Shown here: positions 45,055-57,784 of the stretch, one piece after another
Position numbering within the stretch: the stretch's first letter is position 1
How the letters are laid out: each line of letters opens with the position of its first letter
Source: Psilocybe azurescens
Lineage: Eukaryota > Basidiomycota > Agaricomycetes > Agaricales > Agrocybaceae
Direction: 5' to 3'
Length of the DNA: 64,000 nt
Assembly: GCA_023853785.1 (NCBI GenBank)
Contig: JAJIRX010000256.1
Span: 28,518 to 92,517 of the forward strand
Position numbers and translations under genes: made by a program
Notes under the pieces: model-generated
What the model saw: only the letters and a program-made list of their open reading frames with translations
What the model was told of the DNA's origin: nothing
Database searches by the model: none

Positions 45055-45160
45055 GGAGAGTATAGACAGAGAAACTGCGGGCAACTTTGAACTGTTTGCA
45101 TTGCTTCGAACTATTTGCACTGCTTCAAACTTTTGCACAGAACTCGAATTCTCCCTTCAG
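45055..45160 (-). pseudogene. Tyrosinase exon relic with triplicated 20-base unit (unit 1)
   Basis: On the minus strand, GTGCAAACAGTTCRAAG-like units occur three times in tandem and then run into GCAGTTTCTCTGTCTATA. In the intact tyrosinase (about 59310-59240, minus) the same DNA occurs once and encodes QCKQFEVGGSFSVYIF. Here the frame gives QCKQFKVARSFSVYT before stops. The relic lies at the end of the NACHT unit. Confidence 0.65.
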
Positions 45161-46430
45161 AGATAAAGGTCTAGCCTCTGTTGCCACAATCAATATCAGG
45201 CTTCCAGACACATTTCGCAGACGATTCAAGACCGGGTTAGCATCTCGGTTTTGATCCGAGTTCTGGCTCAGAATTGGGTGCCAAAAACTGGCTCTAGGTT
45301 CGACCTCCCCATTTTGAACAGAGTAGAAGACCCGTTTATCCATTCATTTTTCTGTTGCTTTGTAGTCCCTTACCTATAGATATGTTTACTTAGACCTCAG
45401 CTTATCTCTCTGAATTTCAACATATATATCAAATAAAAATTTCAAACGTATCCATCGTCCTAAGTACTGACAACAGCTTACCTTGTGGTCTAATCCCCCA
45501 GCCTTCCTCTGCATAAATGATGCCACGGCGAACAGAACGCCACCAACGGTCGAAAAGCTAATGAAGACCATTTTCCAATTTTGCAATTTGGGACACAGTT
45601 GGTACTTTCTTCCTGAAGTTGTGGCTGCAAGTGTACAAGTCGCGTACTGTGTAGAAGTTTAGATAATTAGAATTAAAAAGAATTAAATTAAATACTATAT
45701 AGATATCATGAGGAGGAGCCCCACAATGCCTCGAGAATCGAGTCAAAGAGAACCGTTTTCATGTACGTTCCGCCTAGACCAGTGACCGCTCCCTTGAAAA
45801 GGAAGAACCCTCGTTAGAGGACCGAAAAGCTGTCAGATTTTTGATGGAATGTGCATATAAGGCCCAATTAGCGTTCGTCCCTATTTGGATGTGAGGAATG
45901 AGTTTGGGCAGACAGACTGAGTGTGTATTGAGGGATGTTGGAATGCGCATTAGAAATGAGAGAGACTGGGATTGTATCAAGGACTAATATATAACATAGT
46001 TCTATGATTACATGCGATTTAGAGGCAGTCTAGTCAAGAAATGAGCCAAACAAGAGCCAAAATATCTACAGCCCTGGACTATTTTGAATATCTGCACGCA
46101 TATCCTTGAGATTATGTACATTCAGGTGGTTTAAAACCTTCATAAATTAATTCTAGAGGAGAGTCAAGCATGAAGAGGACAGAGACGCGCCTCAGTCGCG
46201 TCGTGGATGTGTCCAAGTCGCGTCAACGAGGTATGCAAGGAATTTTCAAAATGTATTTTTAGCCCGATTCACGTCCAAATATGGACGAGTCCCAATTGGG
46301 CCTTTCTGCACATTCTTCGACAATTTTTCGATCATAGTCCTCCATTGCTTTGCGACCTCTTTCTCCAGCTAGTCACGAGTCTAGGAATAACCGCAAATTG
46401 ACCAAAACATGAAACGAAACTGCCCTGTAA
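45161..46430. other. Unit 1-specific segment, one possible exon
   Basis: A minus frame at 45586-45485 encodes NWKMVFISFSTVGGVLFAVA and RKAGGLDHK before a good donor GTAAGC; it could be a membrane-protein exon. The rest (45600-46430) shows nothing I can support. Confidence 0.25.
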
Positions 46431-46754
46431 AGACGACGACGGACCGCGCAATGGTTTCTAATACTTACTGGATCTTGATAGGTCCTCTCCAAGCGCGTAT
46501 GTGGTCGACCACCAGCGGATGAAGAGGCGGATGTCGCATATCGTGCGGTCGAAAGGGGAGCCAGTCTTCTGCAACCTCCTTCCCCTCCCCTCTTTCCCTC
46601 CTTCTTTCTGTCCTTCCTCCTTCTCCTTCTCTTCCCCCTCCCTTACTCCCCTGCTTCCTTTGCATTCCTTGTTTTCCCTTACCCCCGTTTCCCCACATCC
46701 TTCCTAATGAGCACACAACTAACATTTCCCCTCCCTCTCAGAGATAAAAGTAAA

Positions 46755-48160
46755 ATGGTCAACGTAACATCTCACCTCCCGTTCAACCTACACAACAAAA
46801 GCTCAAATCCTTCTCGCGCTCCGCAATGGACGTGTCCGCCTCCGCCTCCGCCTCTTCCCCCTCCATCGCGGTCGGCGTCCGCGGCGACGTCGCGCTCTGC
46901 ACGGAAGTTGAAGTTGAATCGGCCGTCGCTCAATTTCACGACATATACATCTTATAATGCGGGTGCTGCGGACAATGTGCAGGGGCATGTAGGTGCGCCG
47001 CTGACGGGCGTGAGCGGCGCGGTCGTCGCCCCTGTATCAGGACATGGAGCAGGAACATGAGCAGGAGGACCGTCCAGGTCATCCGCTCTTGCATCCCGCA
47101 AGATGTCTCTGCATGACCACGAACACGAACACAAACAAACATCAGGACAGGGACAGGTGGGGCAGGAGGATACCGATTCTGAATGTGCGCATCGTGCAGG
47201 GCGTGCCGTTTGTCCCTGCTGCTACTGCGGCACCGCAAGCGAAAAGAAGGGGGTGGTGAGGGCGGCGGGTGTGGAGGGAGAGGCGGCGGGGTCTAGGCGG
47301 GGGCGTGCGAAGCGGAAAGACGTCGGTGTGGATGTCGTTGATCAGGCTCGAGCTTGAGTTAATGACACAGAGGAAGGAGAAGAAGGAGAGGCTCAAGTGA
47401 CCCCGCGGCTCCGTGATCCTCATTCAACTTCCTCCTCTCCCTCTCCTCCATCCTACTGCCACTTCGCCCATCCCTCGTCGGAGCCTTCACTCCGCTCTCC
47501 GTCTCCACTCATTCCGTGCCTAAAACGGAGGGCGATGCAGCCACGCACCCGACCCTTTGCGTGTCGCCGGCGTCGACCGCTGGTGTGGAAGGATTCAAGT
47601 TGCGGGATGCGGGGCCGCTGGTCGTTAGCTGGGGCGATTGAGGGTGTAGAGTTCCGCAGGTGTCAGGTGGCGAGCATGGATAGCCGGGTATGCTGGTTAT
47701 TTATGTTCATGGCGTTGAAGGATTTCGCTGTGGCTGCCTCCACCCCCATGTCCGCTTCCGTGTCTGCGTCGAGACCTGAGTCTGTTTCTGCATCCACCCC
47801 CGGCCCCGACTTCGCGCATACATCCACCTTCACCTTCACCGCCTCATCCGCATTCATCTGATTTATTTCCGACTTGTGCTACTGCTGCCCACTGCCCAAA
47901 ACGTCACCGACGGCCACTACTAACAATACCGATACCACCGACACCACTACCACTATCACTACCAATATCATTATCGATACCACGGCTGCATCTTCGCTGA
48001 TACTGTCTCCACCTTTACCACCACGCCCACGCTGCTCTAACATGTCGCGATGTCCAATACCACCGGCCACCGACCACCATCGCCATCGCCATCGCCATCA
48101 CATGCGTATACGTATGCGCGGGGTCATGGCTAGGTCTAGTTGAATCTGACTGTGGCTCTG
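46755..48160 (+). pseudogene. MVNVTSH-type hypothetical gene, unit 1 copy
   Basis: Starts ATGGTCAACGTAACATCTCA (MVNVTSHLPFNL). The sequence parallels the unit 2 copy through a Ser/Ala run, a CGxCG-like patch near 46960, RWGRRIPILNVRIVQG (about 47160), GSRRGRAKRKD (about 47300), CVSPASTAGVEGFKLRDAG (about 47560) and a Ser/Thr-rich tail (STPMSASVSAS). One A is missing near 46797 relative to unit 2, and another base near 47500, so the frames do not join. Function unknown; it may be a low-complexity locus rather than a gene. Confidence 0.3.
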
Positions 48161-49189
48161 GCTCTTATTCATACCCTTCTATGCAACCGCAACGACGGCC
48201 CTCGCACTAATACTCATACTCATACTCATACACGCACGCTCTCTCTTCCCTATCTATCTAGCATCCTCGTCCCCTTGATTGTATTCAACGATGATCATGA
48301 TCAGAACACTCATAAAAAAATGCAGTCGACGCTGTTTGTCGCACCGCAGTCTCCGACACACTGGCATAACATACCCTACCCAATCGGCCTATACCTTCCT
48401 CTTCCGCTTCCTCTTATCTAGCCTTGACCTTGAATACGCGATACCAATGTTACATTTTCCTGGGTTTGTTGCTATTTCTATTTCGTACTCTTTCTTGACG
48501 ATTCACTGACTTACCCGCCCACATCGCCTCTCACCACACAACACCACACCACCTCTCATCTCGTTTCACCTCCTCTCCTCTCCTCTCATCTCATTGCACA
48601 TCCGCTCATCACACCACATCTCCTCGTCCCATCTCATTGTGTTTCGCTCATCACAACTGAACTTATCGCATCACATCTTATCCTTATCATAGCATACCGC
48701 ACCATAGTACATATCACATGAATTGCGATTTTGTTTTTGCTTTGTTTTGTTTTGTTTTGTTCTTGTCTACCCTATCCTTGAAATGACAATCTACAATCTA
48801 GCGAACCGAAGGAGGGAATAAAGAAAAAGAGCGATCTACCGCCGCTCCCGCTCCGAGTACGTCTTTCTTTTTTCCTTTTTGTTTTGTTTTTTTAGGATCT
48901 GAGGTCCCGGGGTACTGCACGCCCCCATGCATTGGATGTTCATGAAACTTGTCGATAAGTTGTAGAGAAGGAGAAGCTAGCTTGGGCTCTCGGATGTCAC
49001 TCAGATTCAGAGTCAATGCCGCCGCTGCCGCAGCGCGATATCCGTCGATCTACCCAGCTGTTCAATAATGTAATCCTAATCCATATGCTGCTTACTATAG
49101 TGTCCGCCGTGCCGGTCCTCGTGTATTCATACAATACGTATCTGAGTATACCTATAAGCGCCGAGGTACTGGTACTGTGCGTATGGGGC
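48161..49189. other. Unit 1 tail, no gene seen
   Basis: Low-complexity C/T/A-rich sequence (CTCATACTCATACTCAT; CACCACACCACC; TTTTGTTTTG runs) parallels 56850-57784 of unit 2. The unit junction is near 49189, where TATAAGCGCCGAGGTACTG is followed by module M. Confidence 0.6.
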
Positions 49190-50620
49190 AATCAAAAGCA
49201 AAAGATGGAATCAAATGTGTATTTGCAGTCTAAAAAAAGCTGGGAGGGTTATGGAGACACCTTGATCATGGGAAGACGAGCAACGGGGTAACAGGGGATG
49301 GGAAATGGGAAATGGCCTTGGGGTTACATTCTGGGTCTGTTAGCTATGTATACATATGTATGTTTGATCCCTTGGAGATGAAACTGCACTCACTCGGAGC
49401 GGGGAAGGGATGTGATGTGTGATGTGCCAGAGATTGGGAGACCGGTGCTTCCTTCAGTATAAGTATCTGAAGCGGAGGAGTGTGTAGCAAGACCCGACGG
49501 ATCTGAGCGTCGATCCAGCGTACAGAAAAATACATGCAGCTCAAGCTGAAGTGCTGAAGAATTATCTGGTCAGTATAGAGTGGATGAACCAGGACGAGGC
49601 GGGAAGGACGATAATTAGCCGGTACCTCAGACCCCAGAGCGCCCGATGGAAGGCTGAAGCAAAGCGAGCGGCTTTCCGTAGCCTCTGTCTCACCTCCAAT
49701 GTAGAGGAACCGTTGTAATAACAAGAACAAGAACGGGGTCACTATTTAGAAACAACAAGTACGCGACAAAAAGGGAACACAGTAGGTTGTATTTGGCGTT
49801 ATTGTGGGTGGGTGATCTAGATCTAATCTAATCCGACCACACGCGCACGACCGCAGAGTCCCTTTCACTTCGAGAGAATTAACGCCGGAACATTGAGCAT
49901 AGATAAACACGTAGCATTATTGTAGCAATCCCGTACGAAGGAGTTGTACATCAGCGTTCTGTACCATTTGAGCTTCAAAATGGAAGAAATATTGTCTGCA
50001 AAAACTTCTTCAGCTCGTGCGAATTGTAAAATTTGTCGAGAGAATTTGTTTTTACCTCTCCGGGAAGGTGGGCTGAGTCATTCGATGGATGACCTTGCAT
50101 AGGATCAGCATTATCGGGAAATTTGGCTTTCGTGCTCTGCCCAGTCGCTCCAGGGTAGCCCTTGGTCCATGGGAGTGGGGGATCTCGGGTCTAGAGAATT
50201 ATACGGAAATGCTCTGTGGAATGCAAATATTCAAGTTTGGTCCGTCGTCGTTGCTCGAATTGCTCCCTTCCATTTTCTAGAGCATGTCGGCCATAACAGG
50301 AGTCGGCCTTGTATGTCACTCTTTTTCCAGACAATTAAGCATTTCATGCTGCGAAGAATTGTATTATTCATACAAGGTGACAACAGTAATCTACGTTGTA
50401 GTAGCGAGTTCCGGCCATCTTGGACGAGTTGCGTGGATTATATTAGATTGCTATAGATCGTATCAGCGTCTGTGTATGATTTGTGTGCTAGAGCGCGTTC
50501 GCAGTGAGACGAAGAACGCACCTTGCTTGAACATTAGTGATATTATCATCATCATCTCTGGAACCACTAGCACGCTCTTCAACTAGTGAGGTGAGCCACC
50601 CCGTGAGCCCAGCAAGCTCT

Positions 50621-53600
50621 TCAAGCGATACAAATGAGCAATCGTATTTCTGCGTCATAAGCACGCGTCAGCGAAAGTAACGGAATATAATGGGTATCAT
50701 AAGGGCATACTGATAATAATATATTAATTCCCGAGCAGAATCCTGAAGGTGGATGCCATGGCGTGGAATTTGTAATGGACAGAAAATATAATGCACGGAG
50801 TGCAGCCAGATTTTGTTGAGTTGGGTATGCGTAGGGCAAACATTCGCCAAAATATGCATTTAAGTATAGTGGCCCTGAATATGTTGCTCTGAATGGCCGA
50901 AAGAGCTGTTGATATCGACACGTGACCTTCCAATTAAGAAGATATGCAGCCATATGAGGAAACCAGCTTGAGCGCTCAATAACCGAGTTGATTCCTTGGG
51001 AGACATTCTCTGAATGGCGACCGAAGAATCTATCCTGAAATATTCGGAGACGCGCAGACCACTCTGAATGAAGAATATCTTCATACGCATTATCAATCAT
51101 TTCCATGATGGTGTATACACTGTTGTCGGACGGTTGTACCAGATGTAGCATAGCGCCTAGGGTGCAGTCTTGAACTGGAATGACAATGAGTTCCGTGAGA
51201 TATCGACAGCTCTGGAAAGAAGGTAAAATTATCCGATGATAGATTCCAGTTACTGCCTGTGACATTCTGTCCGGGAGACCTGTGTCGTACTCTGCAATCA
51301 GCAATATCACCACAGGATTATGCTATAGGCATGATCATTATACAAGATAGTTAGTGCTATATGATCGCGAAAAGACACAAATATATACGTGCCAGTATGT
51401 CATGTATCCAGCACATTGCATCTAATGCAAAATTATTCGGCCGCATTCCCTTGTCCGACTGGTCTATACAAAATATGTTCCACAGCCTGGGATCGAGTAA
51501 AAGTGTCAAAAACAATCGTCCCCATCCATCGGAGAGGTAATCCTTTCTCCTTGATCTCCATTTTCTACTATCCATTAAGAAGATACGCAGAATCGACAAT
51601 CTTGTGACAACCTCAGTATGGGGTAGCAAGTTCAGGCTTGATTAGGAAGAAATATGTGTAAATAACGTATGTATCACAGCAGTAAAAAACTTACGCATTT
51701 GGGTTTCGGGCACGCTTTATGGTATCATTACCCAATAGAGTCAAACAAAGACACATGAGTCGCATCGACAGCCTGATCCATTGAGAACGCAATTCTTCGT
51801 TCTCGCCTTCAAGAATGTGGCTCTCGAGCTTGTATAGAGTTTCAATTTCCGCATGCCCTAAACTTGAAGGCCACCATTCAACAGACAGGCCGCAATGCTG
51901 TATCTCGCTTGATAGGTTCACTTCGGGAAGATGATTGATTTCGCCAATGCTCAATGTTTCATATGACGCGTAGCATACTAGTGGGGTAATGCTGAACATA
52001 TTATTTTTTGCGAGATCATGTATGATTCGGCGCACAGCGAGGTCCAGAGTCTCCCCATCATAGAATAGCATTGAACCGCATCGTTCCCACCAGGCACGAA
52101 ATGTGTTCAGATATTGCAGTAAATATGAACTGTATAGAATATTTGTCGACTCGGATGCAATGAATGCTTTGAACTTCAAGTCGAGCTCTTCGCAAAGAGC
52201 ATCCAAAGTGTAAATATCACACAGCTTGCTAGGTGGCTCCGGTAGGCTGTGCAACAAGTGCTGCAGTGACATTATGCTTATGGTGCTGTTGGTGTGTTCA
52301 ATAAAAGCAGTTAGTATAAATTCCAGACAAAGCGAATGAGCTTACTAGGTCCTATGTTGTTCAACTTCGGGCTTCTGCTCTAACGCATCCCCAACCAGAT
52401 GGAAAATAGTAAACAAGAACTGCTCAGCAATTGAGGCCACATCGACAAAATATTGTCCCGAGCGACATTGATTCTGGAGAAATTCCTGAAATGATAAATG
52501 GTAGAACTTGATTCCTGTTTCCTCTGGACAGCCACGCGGGCCATAAATCACTTTCAAATCTTCTACGGCTTGAAACTCGACCCGTTCTACCTCAATGAGA
52601 GAGTTGAGAGCGTCTAAAATGATAGATATAACTCCGGCATCCACTCCTAGAAAAATCTCTATTGCTTGAACGGGCAAGTAGAAAATGATGCCGCCAAGAA
52701 CAAGTTTCAGTTCTGCTCGATGAGTATTAGGGATACGCGATAGAATTGCTGCATAGAGAGCGTCGAGGGTTGAGAACGCAGAAGCACGATGAGGGTCAGC
52801 CGTGGTCAATATCCGGAGCTGTTCTCGAGGGTCACAGAAGTCGGACGAGTAGCCAACAAACTTGACGATGGTGGATGCATAGATAAACTGGCCAGAAGAT
52901 TCTTCGACGAAGCGTTTGACAATGCGTGTGGGTGGCCACGGTTGCACCACAGACGACATGATGCGGCTGTATTTGTTGCAAATGTCGGCGAATTCAGCGA
53001 CAAGATATCTTTCGATATCGACGTTTGCGTCGCCGATCTCATTGAGTGATATGGGCAGCGTGAGATCGTGGATAGTCGCTACTTCAAATGCATCTCTGAT
53101 CCAATATTCAGGACGGCTGGCAATAAGGAATCGAAGGGGTAATTTATGATGACGGATATGGTAGGATATGAGAGAAAGGATGTTCTTCTGAGTAGTTGAA
53201 TCCGCGCATTCATCCAGACCGTCTATGATAATAGTAGGCGTGTGGGACGACCAGTTCGATACTTGTAAGAGAGGGTCAACGATAAGAGCCTTAATTTGAA
53301 TTTCCATTGACCTCGTAGGAAGTATTGGATCTTTGAACAATGTGTCGTTTATGAAGGGCAGTAGGGCGGGGAATTGGACTGCAAGCTGATAGGCGAGCGT
53401 CGAGAAGAGTTTGTCGCCATCTCCACGACCCATGTTATCTCCGGCGGCAAAGAAAAAGCTTCCTGCATATTGGCTTTGATATAAGCGCCAGAGAAGCTCT
53501 GCGATAGACTGTGCGATGGCTGATTTTCCGGATCCTGCTGGGCCGTATAGCCATACGACACTGTAGTCCGGCGCAGGGGCCATAATCCAGTCTGTTATGG

Positions 53601-53857
53601 TCTTGAGTGCGTTTTCTCGTGTCCCAGGATGACATTTTGCGGGCGGGAATCGTGCAGACGAATCGAACATTGCTCCAGATGCAATATGCTGGCTAAGAAG
53701 ATGTAGTCCTTTTATGAACATCCAAATAAATTGAGTACCGTGTGTTTCGCATAAAATAGTTCTTACCAGTGTCCCGGTGTACGTTTTGGTGATAATCGCC
53801 TTGGACGTTTACCAAATGACCACCATTGATCATGAAGTTACTGCGCTGTGGGAACAT
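50621..53857 (-). CDS. NACHT-domain NTPase, unit 2 copy, intact-looking, about five exons
   Basis: Exon 1 (53857-53767) encodes MFPQRSNFMINGGHLVNVQG, a typical fungal NACHT lead. A 58-base intron leads to exon 2 (53708-52346) with FDSSARFPPAKCHPGTR, Walker A GPAGSGKSAIAQS and Walker B IIIDGLDECADS, then ASRPEYWIRDAF and HRAELKLVLGG. A 60-base intron leads to exon 3 (52285-51695) with FYDGETLDLAVRRIIHDL. Exon 4 (51636 down to about 51375) and a last exon (about 51320-50621) complete it. Introns keep the frame where I could test them; the exon 4/5 junction is unresolved. No WD40 or ankyrin repeats are visible in the C-terminal part. Such STAND NTPases act as signal-sensing switches in fungal incompatibility and defence (family knowledge). 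Confidence 0.85.
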
Positions 53858-54424
53858 TTGACTGCTAGACCGGTGAGGCCCGGGTGTTGAGGGTAAAGTA
53901 AGAGGAGTATGTAGTTGAAACAGCTTTAAATCACTGTAAGTGTCGAAACGATTGCGTCCAATGAGAAGAACTAACAAGGTAAAATTCAGAACGACAAAGG
54001 GGGCAAATGATTGGAGACTGGTCAGTATTATAGTGGACTCAACGTTCCCACTCGCATAGCCTAGTAGCGATGTAAATGTCTCTACAAAATAGAACCAAAT
54101 ACCACAGATACCAGCACGTTCATCATAGGAGGCTTCCTTGTACAGATCGGCTTCAAGTAACTGAACGCCAGAAATACATAGCACTTATGCCATATATAGG
54201 CCGTACCAGTGTCAGCCGGCTTATACAAGGATGCGCTGTCATTAAGCTATGCATATTCAGCATGGGTAGCGAGCAGGTAAGAACCAAGAAGAAGAATACG
54301 ATAACCTGTAAAGAGAACGCCGGATGATGATTTGAGTCAAGCGAGAACTATGGGCAATCAATAACAATGAAATGACAGTCCAAGAAGCTGAGACGATCAC
54401 TGGATGCCCTCGGGCGCTAAGATT

Positions 54425-54500
54425 GTTGGAGAGTATAGATAGAGAAACTGTCGCCAACTTTGAACTCTTTGCACTGCTACAAACTTTTTGCACTACTCGA
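54425..54500 (-). pseudogene. Tyrosinase exon relic (unit 2)
   Basis: The minus strand carries two to three GTGCAAARAGTTYRWAG units followed by GACAGTTTCTCTATCTATA, giving QCKEFKVGDSFSIYT in one frame. It is homologous to the intact tyrosinase exon near 59240-59310 and to the unit 1 relic. Confidence 0.65.
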
Positions 54501-54562
54501 ACGCTCTTCTTCAGAAATACATAGCTATTCAATATCAGGAACCTAGGAAGCAATACGGACGA

Positions 54563-54895
54563 TCAAAGTAGACGGATTAAGGGACGATTCTCAAAGCGAT
54601 TCTGAATTTGATTATGAGCCCTCTGACACTCGTGAGAGTGTCGAAAACCGCATTGTCGTGCACCAATCGTGTCAGGCTGCGCAGGTTCTCTTCCGAGTCT
54701 GCGGAGAGTAACTGTAATGGCCGCTGCCTCGTCGATACTGAGCACCTTCTCCTGCTGCCCCCACCGCACCCCCACGGCGGCGGCGTCAAGTCCTTTCGCG
54801 AGTTTGTAGTACTTTTGTACTATGCTGGGTTCTGTGGTGACGAGAGACGGGAATGTGTTCTGGAATACAGGACACGGGGCCGAATGAGCAGTCAT
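54563..54895 (-). CDS. Hypothetical ORF specific to unit 2
   Basis: Minus frame MTAHSAPCPVFQNTFPSLVT, then YYKLAKGLDAAAVGVRWGQQ and VLSIDEAAAITVTL. In a shifted frame it continues LSADSEENLRSLTRLVHDNA and ends with LRIVP near 54588. The composition looks coding (alpha-helical, few rare residues) but I do not recognise the family. One frame shift near 54705 joins the two parts. There is no counterpart in unit 1. Confidence 0.35.
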   Translation of the reverse strand: MTAHSAPCPVFQNTFPSLVTTEPSIVQKYYKLAKGLDAAAVGVRWGQQEKVLSIDEAAAITVTLRRLGREPAQPDTIGARQCGFRHSHECQRAHNQIQNRFENRPLIRLL

Positions 54896-55307
54896 ATCTT
54901 ACTCGAGTATACCAGCTACTAATGAACCGACGCCGTTAGTTTTCTGCTTATCTACCCTGTCCTGCTCGTGCCCGTGTAAAGACGACGACGGACCCGCAAT
55001 GGTTTCTTATGTTTACCTGATCCTTACAGGTCCTCTCCGAAAGCGTATGTGGTCGAACACCAGCGGATGAAGGAGCGGATGTCGCATATCGTGCGGTCAA
55101 AAGAGGGGTGAGTCTTCTGCAATCTCCTTCCTCTCCTTTCTTTCCTCCCTTCTTTCTGTCCTTCCTCCATCTCCCTCTCTTTCCCCCTCCCCTCCTCCCC
55201 CTGCTTCCTTTCGCGTTCCTTCTTTTCCCTTACCCCCTTTTCCCCACATTCTTCCTAGTGAGCACACAAACTAAAATTCCCCCTCCCCCTCTCAAAAATA
55301 CAGAAAA

Positions 55308-56830
55308 ATGGTTAACGTAACATCTCACTTCCCGTTCAACCTGCTCAACAAAAAGTTCAAATCCTCCACGTGCTCTGCGATGGACGTGTCCGCCTCCGCC
55401 TCCGCCTCTTCCTCCTCACCCTCGCGGTCCGCGTCCGCGTCGATGTCGCGCTCTGCACGGGAATTTGAAGTTGAATCGGCCGTCGCTCAATTTCGCGCCG
55501 TATACATCTTATAATGCGGGCACTGCGGGCAACGTGCGTGGTCATGTGGGTGCGCCGCTGACAAGCGGGAGCGGGAGCAGCGCGGTCGCCTCCCGAGTGT
55601 ATGTGGATACTCACCAACAGTATACAAAAGCATTTTTCCCATCCCGCAATCCAGATACCCTTCCCCAAAATTCGGCTTTTTTTCACTCGTACCAGTCATA
55701 CTGGGCGCTGGCTCACTGCGCGGGAAGTCGTAGCTGCTATCAAGGGTCCTGTATCGGGACACGGAGCAGGAGCAGGAGAACCGTCCAGTTCATCGTCCCG
55801 CGCATCCCGCGAGACATGTCCGCACGACCACGACCACGAGAAGAGGGAGAGGTGGGGCAGGAGGATGCCGATTCTGAATGTGCGCCCCGTGCAGGGCATG
55901 CCGTTCGTCCCTGCTGCTGCTGCGGGGAAGAGCACAAGGGTGGCGGGTAAGGATGCAGATGGAGCGGGGGCGGGGTCAAGGCGGGGGCGTGCGATGCGGA
56001 AGGACGTCGATGTGGATGTTGATGATCAAGCTTGACCTCGGGCCCAAGTGACCCCGCGGCTCCGCGATCCTCATTCAATATCCTCCTCTCCCTCTCCTCC
56101 ATCCCGCCGCCACTTCGCCCATCCCTCGTCGGAGTCTTCGCTCCGCTCTCCGTCTCCGTCTCCTTTCGTGCCTAAAACGAAAGCGGAGGGCGATGCAGCC
56201 ACACATCTAATACTTTGTGTCTCGCCGGCGTCGACTGCTGGTGTGGGCGGATTTAAGTTGCGGGATATGGGGCCGCTGGTTGTGAGCTGGGCGATTGAAA
56301 ACTGAAGATTGAATATTGAAGGGCGACGCAGGCGCTGGTGAGCATGGATAGCTGGTTATGCTGGTTATGCTGGTTATTTATGATTATGACGTAGAAGAAT
56401 CCCGCGTCCATCTGTGTCTCAGTCTGCTTCCACCCCCATGTCCGCTTCCGCATCGAGACTCGAGTCCATGTTTGCCCCCACCGCCAATTCAGCGCATACA
56501 TCCACATTCACCTCACCTCCACCCCCATGTCCGCGTTCATCTAATTTATATCCGGCACGATTACTGCTACTCACCGCCCCAAAACCAAAATATTACCGAC
56601 ACTGTTAACAATACCAATACCGACACCACCAACATCGCTGCCAATATCAATATCGATACCACAGCTGCATCACCGCTGATACTACCTCCACCTTTATCAC
56701 CACACCCACGCTGCTCTAACAATTCGCAATTTCCAATACTACCAACTACCAGCCGCCATCACCATCGCTATCACCATCACATACGTATGCGCGTGGTCAT
56801 GGCTAGGTGAATCTGGCTCTGGCTCTGGCC
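55308..56830 (+). CDS. MVNVTSH-type hypothetical gene, unit 2 copy
   Basis: A first frame 55308-55514 encodes 68 residues (MVNVTSHFPFNLLNKKF, a Ser/Ala run, then FEVESAVAQFRAVYIL). A GTATAC donor-like site at 55499 could splice out the stop. Later conserved patches are RWGRRMPILNVRPVQG (about 55860), GSRRGRAMRKDVDVDVDDQA ending 56035, CVSPASTAGVGGFKLRDMG (about 56220) and a Ser/Thr-rich segment. I do not recognise a domain, and exon structure is guesswork. The parallel with unit 1 shows common descent, not function. Confidence 0.3.
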
Positions 56831-57784
56831 CTTACGCATATCCCCCGACCGACGAAACGATGGCCCCATACTTGTACCCACGCACGCGCGCGCTCTCACA
56901 CACTCTCTTCCCTATGTATCTATTTATCTATCGTTTTCGTCCTCTTGATTGTATTCAACCATAATCAGACCACTCCTCAAAAAATGTAGTCGACGCCGTT
57001 TGTCGTACCGCACTCTCTCGCGACACACAGATATAACGCACCCTACCCAATCGTCCTATACCTTCCTCTTCCTATTGATTACGCAATATTGCCGTTACAC
57101 TTCTACGCACCTTGCTTATTCTGTTGCTATTTCTATTTCGTACTCTTTCTTGGCGATATACTGCCTAACCCCATATCGCCTCTCATCATACCACAGCACA
57201 CCTCGTTCCATCACATCACCTCTCATCGTACATCCGCTCATCACATCTCATTGTCTTTCGCTCATCACAACTGAACTTAATCTCATCGCATCGCATCGCA
57301 CCGCATAACATCGTATCATAGCATACATACCGTACTGTAGTACATACCAAATCAACTCCAATTTTGTTTTGTTTTGTTCTTTCTATCCTTTCATATCCTA
57401 CCCTGTCGATCTAGCGAATACAATGCAATGCAGCCCGATACCCAAATTCATCTTCATCCTCCTGGTTCCTGGTTTATTGTCAGGCTCAGCCTCGCATCTG
57501 CATATTATGTAGTCCCTTTCCTGCCTGAACCTGACTGAGCGTTTGAGAGTCTGAGCTTCTGAACTTCAGGAGCTGCAGTGAATGAATGGATGGATGACTG
57601 CACAATCTAACGAACTGAAGGAATAAAGAGCGATCTACCGCTTCGAGTCCATTTTCTGCTTACGTTGCCGGGTTGGCGCATAATGTAGTCATATATGATA
57701 GCGTATGTTGTGCCGATCACCGCAGGAGGTGCGTGTTCACACCGATACAGTAAGTATATAAGCGCCGAGGTACTGTGCCGTTCG

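Larger units (their letters stand above)
36155..49189. repeat. Tandem segmental duplication, unit 1
   Basis: Order: module M (36155-37389), hAT insertion (37390-41075), NACHT gene (41270-44488, minus), tyrosinase relic (about 45055-45160), and the MVNVTSH-type region with Ser/Thr-rich sequence (46755-48500). The order and most of the sequence recur in unit 2 (49190-57784). The segment about 45170-46420 has no clear match in unit 2. Confidence 0.9.
49190..57784. repeat. Tandem segmental duplication, unit 2
   Basis: Same order as unit 1 without the hAT insertion: module M (49190-50440), NACHT gene (50621-53857, minus), tyrosinase relic (about 54425-54500), a unit 2-specific ORF (54563-54895), and the MVNVTSH-type region (55308 on). 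It ends near 57784, where TATAAGCGCCGAGGTACTG again precedes a new module M. Confidence 0.9.

Noticed and set aside
46501..48509. Numerous overlapping frames in the C/T- and Ser/Thr-rich part of unit 1
   Set aside because: Low complexity keeps all frames open; only the patches that recur in unit 2 were kept, with low confidence.
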